Assembly: GCA_045540635.1 (NCBI GenBank)
Contig: JAZQHO010000206.1
Span: forward strand, 1-5,977
Reading direction: 5' to 3'
Source: Limiplasma sp045540635
GTDB taxonomy: Bacteria > Bacillota > Clostridia > Christensenellales > Aristaeellaceae
Length of the DNA: 5,977 nucleotides
Position 1 is the first letter of the stretch, and every line of letters begins with the position of its first letter. The notes under the pieces were generated by a model. It was not told where the DNA came from, did not search any database, and saw nothing but the letters and a program-made list of their open reading frames with translations. Below are positions 1-4,078 of this stretch, one piece after another. Position numbers and translations under genes: made by a program.

Positions 1-454
1 GGATCTGCGGCTGTCTGTTACCGGCAGCAGCGAGACCCATACAGGCCGTTGGCTGGGGAACCGTACGGCAAGGATCGAAAGCCGGAGGATGCCGAAGCTG
101 TCCCGGGTTCTGGCGGGCTGTATGCACCCGGCTGTACAGACGGCGCTGCTGCAAACAGCCGGTCTCCGGGGCGAGGATGCCGCCGGACCCGAAATACTGG
201 GGCGGCTGGTACGGGTTGTCAACGATTTTACCCTGCCCATTACCGGCACCCGGGATTTTGATCAGGCACAGGTGACGGCGGGCGGTTTGGATACCGCTCA
301 GTTCGACCCTGCCACCATGGAGAGCAGGCTGGTGCCCGGGCTGTATGCAGCCGGAGAGATTTTGGATGTGGACGGCGATTGCGGCGGCTACAATCTGATG
401 TTTGCCTTTGCAGGCGGCCTGTTGGCAGGGCGGCATGGGCAGGAGGAAAAGTAA
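1..454 (+). CDS. HI0933/BaiN-family FAD-dependent oxidoreductase, C-terminal 150 residues (5' end outside the window)
   Basis: The reading frame is already open at the left edge (codons from base 2) and stops with TAA at 452-454, leaving 150 visible residues. The diagnostic part is the C-terminal FAD-binding signature at residues 113-143: LYAAGEILDVDGDCGGYN followed by a small-residue helix with GGLLAG. The motif QVTAGGL lies at residues 90-96. Both are typical of the HI0933 family of cytosolic flavoproteins (full length usually about 400 aa), annotated as NAD(P)/FAD-dependent oxidoreductase, aminoacetone oxidase family or BaiN. The N-terminal Rossmann GxGxxG motif would lie upstream and cannot be seen. 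Substrate is unknown: BaiN of Clostridium scindens was proposed to act in bile-acid dehydroxylation, but most homologues have no defined substrate, so I do not transfer that role. The stop codon overlaps the start of the Nudix gene (TAATG), so the two are probably co-transcribed and translationally coupled. Confidence 0.9.
   Translation, partial: DLRLSVTGSSETHTGRWLGNRTARIESRRMPKLSRVLAGCMHPAVQTALLQTAGLRGEDAAGPEILGRLVRVVNDFTLPITGTRDFDQAQVTAGGLDTAQFDPATMESRLVPGLYAAGEILDVDGDCGGYNLMFAFAGGLLAGRHGQEEK
441..446 (+). promoter_or_regulatory. Shine-Dalgarno site of the Nudix gene, inside the upstream coding region
   Basis: AGGAGG lies 7 nt before the ATG at 454, within the last codons of the flavoprotein gene. 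It settles the Nudix start at 454: the longer open frame back to 379 would begin inside the flavoprotein gene, and this site would then lie within that frame. Confidence 0.85.
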
Positions 455-909
455 TGGCAAGAAGCGAGATCGTTACCCTCACCAACATGTGCATGGTGGT
501 GGACGGCAGCCGGGTGCTGGTGCAGAACCGGGTGGATCCCGACTGGTCGGGCTATACCTTTCCCGGCGGGCATGTGGAGAAGGGGGAGTCCTTTACCGAT
601 GCGGTCATCCGGGAGGTGCGGGAGGAGACCGGGCTGACCATCGAAGCGCCCCGGCTCTGCGGCATCAAGGATTGGCCCGAAGCGGATGGCAGCCGCTACA
701 TGGTGCTTTTGTACCGGGCGGAGCGTTTTTCGGGCGAGCTGGCATCCTCCTGCGAAGGGGAGGTCAGCTGGGTGGAGCTGGATAAGCTGCGTACCCTGCC
801 GCTGGCCGACAGCATGGCGAATATGCTCCGGGTGTTTCTGGAGGAGGATATCAGCGAGCAGTACTACCTGCAAAAGCCCGACGGGCAGTGGGTGGAGCTG
901 CTGAAGTGA
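454..909 (+). CDS. Nudix hydrolase, MutT / 8-oxo-dGTP diphosphatase-like
   Basis: This gene encodes 151 residues, normal for a single-domain Nudix hydrolase. A complete Nudix box is present: G39, E45, then REVREETGL at 53-61, matching Gx5Ex7REUxEExGU with no substitutions. R53, E54, E57 and E58 are the conserved residues that include the Mg2+-binding glutamates. It is preceded by FPGG at residues 36-39. Nudix enzymes hydrolyse nucleoside diphosphates linked to another moiety. This subgroup, with an N-terminal VTLTNMCM segment and a downstream GIKDWPEADGSRY loop, is usually annotated as 8-oxo-dGTP diphosphatase, which keeps oxidised guanine nucleotides out of DNA. Substrate within the superfamily cannot be fixed from sequence, so the family call is firm but the substrate is tentative. 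It is cytosolic, with no signal peptide or membrane segment. The start overlaps the upstream flavoprotein stop by one base. Transcription probably ends at the 932-971 hairpin. Confidence 0.93.
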   Translation: MARSEIVTLTNMCMVVDGSRVLVQNRVDPDWSGYTFPGGHVEKGESFTDAVIREVREETGLTIEAPRLCGIKDWPEADGSRYMVLLYRAERFSGELASSCEGEVSWVELDKLRTLPLADSMANMLRVFLEEDISEQYYLQKPDGQWVELLK

Positions 910-931
910 GCAACAACCGCATAGCGAAAAA

Positions 932-971
932 CACCCCCGGCGCATGATGCATTCATCAAGCGCCGGGGGTG
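932..971 (-). terminator. Convergent hairpin terminator, best U-tract on the minus strand
   Basis: A perfect 12-bp stem pairs CACCCCCGGCGC (932-943) with GCGCCGGGGGTG (960-971). After one A/A mismatch it continues as a 5-bp inner stem, 945-949 with 954-958, around a 4-nt loop. Read on the minus strand the stem is followed at once by TTTTT and then CGC, a classic intrinsic terminator 3' of the MGMT-like gene, whose stop is at 980-982. On the plus strand the stem is followed by CTGCACGTTTATT, a much poorer U-tract. It probably also serves the Nudix gene that ends at 909, but less efficiently. Confidence 0.88.
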
Positions 972-979
972 CTGCACGT

Positions 980-1282
980 TTATTCCCCTGCCCAGAAATA
1001 CTTCTCCATCTCCACCCGTCCGTCCGGGGTAAAGGTGATGCCCTCCAGCTCCAGAAGCAGACGGTGGGTCTCCCTGCCCATGGGGGTAAAGGCATCGCTG
1101 AGCCCGCCATCCTTGGTAACGACCCGCTGGCAGGGCAGACCCTCCGGGGCGGCCTTCAGGGCATAGCCCACCACCCGTGACAGCCGGGGATTGCCCACCA
1201 GCTTTGCGAGCTGCCCGTAGGTGCATACCCGGCCTTCGGGGATGCGGGCAACCTGTTGATAGATCAGGGTAAAGGTGTTCAT
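980..1282 (-). CDS. MGMT-family DNA-binding-domain protein (small O6-alkylguanine alkyltransferase or alkyltransferase-like protein)
   Basis: This gene encodes 100 residues, matching only the C-terminal winged-helix/active-site domain of O6-alkylguanine-DNA alkyltransferases (Ogt/Ada-C). The N-terminal domain of full Ogt/MGMT is absent. Visible hallmarks are IPEGRVCTYGQLAKLVG (residues 14-30, helix-turn-helix with the conserved Tyr22), NPRLSRVVGYAL (31-42, with Arg36 as likely arginine finger), the active-site stretch PCQRVV (50-55), and a conserved Glu80 in LLLELEG. Alkyltransferase-like (ATL) proteins of this size usually replace the acceptor Cys with Trp or Ala. Here Cys51 is kept, but the usual His of PCHRV is Gln52. 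Direct transfer of an alkyl group to Cys51 is therefore possible but not assured; the alternative is a lesion-flagging role like ATLs. The start at 1282 has AAAGGAG 9 nt upstream. The gene lies 69 bp downstream of helD on the same strand and ends at the 932-971 terminator. Confidence 0.88.
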   Translation of the reverse strand: MNTFTLIYQQVARIPEGRVCTYGQLAKLVGNPRLSRVVGYALKAAPEGLPCQRVVTKDGGLSDAFTPMGRETHRLLLELEGITFTPDGRVEMEKYFWAGE

Positions 1283-1291
1283 GGATCAACG

Positions 1292-1298
1292 CTCCTTT
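1292..1298 (-). promoter_or_regulatory. Shine-Dalgarno site of the MGMT-like gene
   Basis: Read on the minus strand, AAAGGAG ends 9 nt before the ATG at 1282-1280. It supports that start and a 100-residue product. Confidence 0.75.
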
Positions 1299-1317
1299 AC
1301 AGGGTGGGGTCGGGGAG

Positions 1318-1335
1318 GACAGGCGGTTGCCTGCC
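1318..1335 (-). repeat. Small hairpin between helD and the MGMT-like gene
   Basis: In the 69-bp gap, GGCAGGC and GCCTGTC (minus strand) can pair as 7 bp, including one G-U, around a 4-nt loop. It is not followed by a U-tract, so it is not a convincing terminator. Read-through from helD into the MGMT-like gene seems likely. It could be an mRNA-stabilising or processing structure, or chance pairing in GC-rich DNA. Confidence 0.4.
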
Positions 1336-1351
1336 AGAGCAGAGAGGGATG

Positions 1352-3199
1352 TTACATCGTTTTCTCCTCAACCTCTGCATTTTCCAGATGTGCCGTCGGT
1401 ACGCCCACGCAGCACAGCGCCAGCCGGTGCAGGGGACGGGTGCACAGCACATAGAACAGCTTGGCATAGAAGCGCTGGTCGGGGTAGGTCTCCGCATCCG
1501 CATCGGCAATGAGCATGCAGTCGAACTCCAGCCCCTTTACCACGCCTGCATCCATCACCTGGATGCCCCCTTCGAAGGAGGGGTCGCCCTCTGTGACCAG
1601 CCGTGCTTCGGTCAGCCCGCCATCCACCAGCGCCTTGTGCAGCTTCTTGGCGGCTTTGGGATCCTTGGCAGCTACGCCGATGCCCCGGAAGCCCTCCTGC
1701 TGCCAGCCCTTGAGGATCTCCAGAACAGCCTCTGTACGGCGTTGCTGGCTTTGGCAGCGCACCAGAAGCGGCTTGCCGCCGTGGCGCAGCACCGGCTGGG
1801 TGTGTCCCACGCCCTCCACCGGGTGGCGAGCGATGACGGAAAGGGCAGCATCGGTGATCTCCGCCGTGCTGCGGTAAGCGGTGCTGAGGGCAACGGTCTC
1901 CACGGGCTTTTTGAAGATGCCTTCCGCAAGGTCGCTCCACTGGCGGATGCCCCCATCCCCGCAGATGCCCTGACAAAGGTCGCCCACCAGCGTAAAGGCA
2001 TCGTGCCCGAAGCTTTCCCGCAGGATCTTCACCTGCAGGGGCGGTACATCCTGCGCTTCGTCGATCACCACATGGCGCACATCGGGGGTGTTGAGGCCGT
2101 ACAGTCCCTTTGCCAGCACCAGCAGCGCAGGCAGATCCTCCCGGGCGGCACGCTTTTTTTCCACAAGGCGGAGCGTGGATTCGGCTGCCGGGGCAAAGGC
2201 GGCATCCCTTTTTGCCAGCCGCTGCCAGAACAGACGGTACACCTCCAACAGATCCATGGAGCCAAACAGCTTTTCCACCTGCTTGGGGAAAGCTTTGCCA
2301 AGCGCCTCCAGCTCCCTGAGCCGCTCATCCCGGCTGTTCAGCAGCAGGGTGGCCTTCTGCCTGCGCTCCGGGCTGTCAGGCATGGAGTGCAGCAGCGCAT
2401 CCAGCTTCTTTTCGGCAGCATCGGTAATGCTCAGGTTCAGCTTTTCCACCACGGTCTTTACCCGGTTGCGGATCACCTTGGTCAGCTCGCCGATGCGGGC
2501 AGCCAGCGGAAAGTGGCGGAAGTCTGTCAGGCAATAGCGGCGCACCTCGGCGGCGGGCATCAGTACCGCATTGCCCAGCCGGATATCCTCCTTGGGCAGA
2601 CATTCCTCCTCCCAAAAGGTGAGGAAGTTTTGCAGCTGCTCGTATAGAGCAAGGCTGCCCTTCCTCAGCAGCGTATCATCCAGCTGATCCCGCTCCTGCT
2701 TGCTCATGCCAAGGCGCAGGCGCAGCTGGGGCACATCCACAAGGCGGGGCATGCGTTTGCCCAGCAACTGCTTGCACAGCCCCTCAAAGGTTATCTGCCG
2801 TACATCATCCACGCCCAGATCGGGCAGCACTTTGCTGATGTAGCTGAGAAACAGCGGGTTGGGCGCAATAATCAGCAGCTGCTGCGGGGTCAGGGTCTTT
2901 TGCAGCCGGTACAGGATCCAAGCGATGCGGTGCAGAGCGATGGTGGTCTTGCCGCTGCCTGCCACACCCTGCACGCACAGGGGCTGCGCAGGCTCCGCAC
3001 GGATGACCGTGTTCTGCTCCGCCTGTATGGTGGTAACTACCTCTCTCAGCCGTGAGGATGTCAGCTGGCTGAGGGCATCGGTCAAGAAGCGTTCCTGCCC
3101 CGCCAGACCGGTATCCTGCATATCGGTCAGCTTGCCATCCTCCACGGTGAGCATGCGCTTCAGGCTCAGTTCGCCGTATACGCTGCCGTCCGGGATCAT
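1352..3199 (-). CDS. helD: HelD-like superfamily 1 (UvrD/Rep-type) helicase, C-terminal part of a frameshifted gene (whole gene 1352-3626)
   Basis: This is a 615-codon frame ending with TAA at 1352-1354. SF1 motifs appear in order: Q-type element IQAEQNTVIR (58-67), Walker A GVAGSGKTT (78-86), Walker B IDEAQD (379-384), motif III LVGDLCQG (404-411), motif IV TAYRS (440-444), motif V KGLEFD (555-560) and motif VI YVLCTR (583-588). Between motifs Ia and II is a long helical insertion (about 140-370), as in HelD proteins. HelD is an ATPase that binds RNA polymerase and frees it from DNA, and it has UvrD-like motor domains. The opening residues PDGSVYGELSLKR normally follow ANLYYSGQVG in one polypeptide, and that segment is encoded in another frame just upstream. 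The ATG at 3199 has no good ribosome binding site and is unlikely to be a natural start. With the upstream part the protein would be about 758 residues, usual for HelD. Every catalytic motif is intact, so the shift is recent, a sequence error, or bypassed. Confidence 0.85.
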   Translation of the reverse strand: MIPDGSVYGELSLKRMLTVEDGKLTDMQDTGLAGQERFLTDALSQLTSSRLREVVTTIQAEQNTVIRAEPAQPLCVQGVAGSGKTTIALHRIAWILYRLQKTLTPQQLLIIAPNPLFLSYISKVLPDLGVDDVRQITFEGLCKQLLGKRMPRLVDVPQLRLRLGMSKQERDQLDDTLLRKGSLALYEQLQNFLTFWEEECLPKEDIRLGNAVLMPAAEVRRYCLTDFRHFPLAARIGELTKVIRNRVKTVVEKLNLSITDAAEKKLDALLHSMPDSPERRQKATLLLNSRDERLRELEALGKAFPKQVEKLFGSMDLLEVYRLFWQRLAKRDAAFAPAAESTLRLVEKKRAAREDLPALLVLAKGLYGLNTPDVRHVVIDEAQDVPPLQVKILRESFGHDAFTLVGDLCQGICGDGGIRQWSDLAEGIFKKPVETVALSTAYRSTAEITDAALSVIARHPVEGVGHTQPVLRHGGKPLLVRCQSQQRRTEAVLEILKGWQQEGFRGIGVAAKDPKAAKKLHKALVDGGLTEARLVTEGDPSFEGGIQVMDAGVVKGLEFDCMLIADADAETYPDQRFYAKLFYVLCTRPLHRLALCCVGVPTAHLENAEVEEKTM

Positions 3200-3626
3200 A
3201 GCTGACCCGCCCCACCTGACCGGAATAGTACAGGTTGGCCACCGGGCTGCGCCAGTCCGCTACCCAGACCTTGTATTCCGGGGTCTGGATCACGCCCCAG
3301 CGGCCCACATAGACCCGGCTCAGCTCTCCGGCCTTCAGCCAGTCGTTCTTCCGGCCCGGATCCGGGGTAAAGTCCAGCCGGGCAAAGTAGGGCTGCCGCT
3401 GGCTGAGCCGGAGCTGGTGCAGGGAGCGCAGCTGGTTCTTGACCAGAAACTGCTGCACCACCGCATCGTTGGAGCCGTCGTCCAGCACATGGATCAACCG
3501 GTCGTTGCCGTCCACGATGCCCAGCTTTTCCTCCAGTTTCTCTTTTTCTGCTGCGACCACGCCCAGCGTAGCCGCCAGATGGTTTTCTTCCTCCTGCCAG
3601 TGAGGGTGTCTTTGGGTCTGTTCCAT
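3195..3626 (-). pseudogene. helD: N-terminal part of the same HelD-like gene, out of frame with the helicase core
   Basis: This begins at ATG 3626-3624 behind a strong GGAGGTGA site 7 nt upstream. About 143 residues are recognisably HelD: a charged N-terminal helix (EEENHLAATLGVVAAEKEKLEEK, roughly residues 12-34, likely coiled coil), then PYFARLDF (79-86), VYVGRWGVIQ (105-114) and WRSPVANLYYSGQVG (125-139), the family's domain preceding the Walker A region. In HelD the N-terminal coiled coil enters the RNA polymerase secondary channel; it looks short here. After Y143 the frame leaves homology and runs on as unrelated residues until a stop at 2805-2807, giving a 273-residue product with no ATP-binding site. 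As written, no intact HelD is made unless the ribosome shifts frame. Being out of frame, the gene is best annotated as a frameshifted helD spanning 1352-3626, pending confirmation of the bases near 3185-3203. Confidence 0.8.
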
Positions 3627-3633
3627 TTTCTTT

Positions 3634-3641
3634 TCACCTCC
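3634..3641 (-). promoter_or_regulatory. Strong Shine-Dalgarno site of helD
   Basis: Read on the minus strand, GGAGGTGA is followed by 7 A/G-rich bases and ATG at 3626-3624. It fixes the true helD start there. The same frame is open for 85 more codons upstream, but those codons show no family similarity. I found no convincing -35/-10 promoter pair upstream of it. Confidence 0.85.
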
Positions 3642-3775
3642 GTTTTTTGTAGGATGCAGCGCCCTTTGTTTCATACAGCGGTGAGAGGGCCGCCCAGCGG
3701 AAAAAAGGGATGCAAAAAGCCACCGATGCCTGCATAGACGGAGGGTGAGTATGGGATCCGTCTTTAACAAAACAT

Positions 3776-3904
3776 GCGGTGGCGCAGAGGTTTTAGGGTG
3801 TGTGGAGCAGGGGAGGTACCCCCGGCTTCTGTCAGGAAGCGTGGCTCCCTGCCTCCGCATCGCCTGTACTTCGGGAGGCAATGCGGGATGGTGCCAGCCA
3901 TCGC
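3776..3904. ncRNA. Candidate structured RNA: rod-like fold with internal loops, orientation uncertain
   Basis: Nested complementary arms are visible. The outer stem is GCGGTGGC (3776-3783) with GCCATCGC (3897-3904), 8 bp with one G-U. The inner stem is TGTGGAG-CAGGG (3801-3812) with CCCTG-C-CTCCGCA (3847-3859), 12 bp with one bulge and one G-U. The apex holds GCTTC/GAAGC. Both G-U pairs hold only for a plus-strand RNA. However, the outer arm is followed by a T-rich stretch (ATGTTTTGTT) only on the minus strand, so direction is unresolved. A long rod with a central bubble recalls 6S RNA in outline, but I see no conserved 6S sequence. It could equally be a decayed repeat or chance folding of GC-rich DNA. 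Confidence 0.25.
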
Positions 3905-3963
3905 CGGGAAAGCATCAACGTTAATGCACCGGCAACAGCGTACCAATCTAAATGAATGATCCC

Positions 3964-3988
3964 TTTGCGTCCGCATAGCGGATGCAAA
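3964..3988. repeat. Hairpin 4 of the post-alaS cluster
   Basis: TTTGCGTCCGC (3964-3974) pairs with GCGGATGCAAA (3978-3988) as an 11-bp stem with a 3-nt ATA loop. One pair is G-T on the plus strand and C-A on the minus strand. No U-tract follows in either direction. Confidence 0.7.
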
Positions 3989-3997
3989 CGGTGGGGT

Positions 3998-4019
3998 GCA
4001 GGGGCCTCACGGCCCCTGC
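3998..4019. repeat. Hairpin 3 of the post-alaS cluster
   Basis: GCAGGGGCC (3998-4006) pairs with GGCCCCTGC (4011-4019): a perfect 9-bp stem with a 4-nt loop. Transcribed from the alaS strand the loop reads GUGA, a stable GNRA-type tetraloop. Confidence 0.8.
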
Positions 4020-4026
4020 CGGGTTT

Positions 4027-4047
4027 CCAAAGGGCAGCACCCTTTGG
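4027..4047. repeat. Hairpin 2 of the post-alaS cluster
   Basis: CCAAAGGG (4027-4034) pairs with CCCTTTGG (4040-4047): a perfect 8-bp stem with a 5-nt loop. Confidence 0.8.
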
Positions 4048-4052
4048 CATGG

Positions 4053-4071
4053 GGCGGGGCAGCGCCCCGCC
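4053..4071. repeat. Hairpin 1 of the post-alaS cluster, 7 bp after the alaS stop
   Basis: GGCGGGGC (4053-4060) pairs with GCCCCGCC (4064-4071): a perfect 8-bp, nearly all-GC stem with a 3-nt loop. It lies immediately 3' of alaS on the coding strand, but no U-run follows. It may slow 3' exonucleases or help termination by another route rather than act as a textbook intrinsic terminator. Confidence 0.8.
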
Positions 4072-4078
4072 GTATCCC

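Larger units (their letters stand above)
3627..4078. other. 452-bp intergenic region between alaS and helD
   Basis: There is no credible protein gene here: the two short open frames (61-70 codons) have no ribosome binding site and no family resemblance. The part next to alaS (3964-4071) is a run of four hairpins. The middle (about 3776-3927) is dense in inverted repeats. The part next to helD (3627-3765) has minus-strand T-runs near 3700-3720 and a 7-bp inverted repeat, AGACGGA (3736-3742) with TCCGTCT (3757-3763). The helD promoter should lie in this region, but no TTGACA/TATAAT-like pair is clear enough to call. Confidence 0.7.

Noticed and set aside
917..926. Ten-base match CCGCATAGCG shared with 3971-3980
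   Set aside because: It is too short and its flanks differ. The core is self-complementary (CGC-ATA-GCG), so chance recurrence in GC-rich intergenic DNA is plausible.
388..1110. Minus-strand open frame of 240 codons
   Set aside because: It is antisense to the Nudix gene with its perfect Nudix box, and it runs through the terminator hairpin into the MGMT-like gene in another frame.
1256..2647. Long plus-strand open frame of 463 codons opposite the helicase
   Set aside because: It lies antisense to helD codons with clear SF1 motifs. The translation is rich in Gln/His/Leu with no family features, and there is no good ribosome binding site. It is a shadow of GC-rich coding DNA.
2859..3737. Plus-strand open frame of 292 codons over the helD junction
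   Set aside because: It is antisense to recognisable HelD sequence on both sides of the frameshift and its translation has no recognisable motif.
3736..3763. Possible plus-strand terminator AGACGGA..TCCGTCT
   Set aside because: The stem is only 7 bp with a 14-nt loop and only TT follows the stem. No plus-strand gene ends nearby.
3627..3881. 85-codon upstream extension of the helD N-terminal frame
   Set aside because: The strong GGAGGTGA site 7 nt before ATG 3626 marks the start, and the upstream residues do not resemble HelD.
3776..3904. SRP RNA, tmRNA, RNase P RNA or a known riboswitch in the structured region
   Set aside because: I looked for the SRP helix-8 core, a tRNA-like end, RNase P conserved elements, and T-box, TPP, cobalamin, fluoride and THF signatures. 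None matches on either strand.
3774..3976. Small open frames on both strands in the intergenic region
   Set aside because: There is no Shine-Dalgarno site before either ATG, composition is Arg/Pro/Gly-rich as expected of GC-rich non-coding DNA, and inverted repeats explain the region better.
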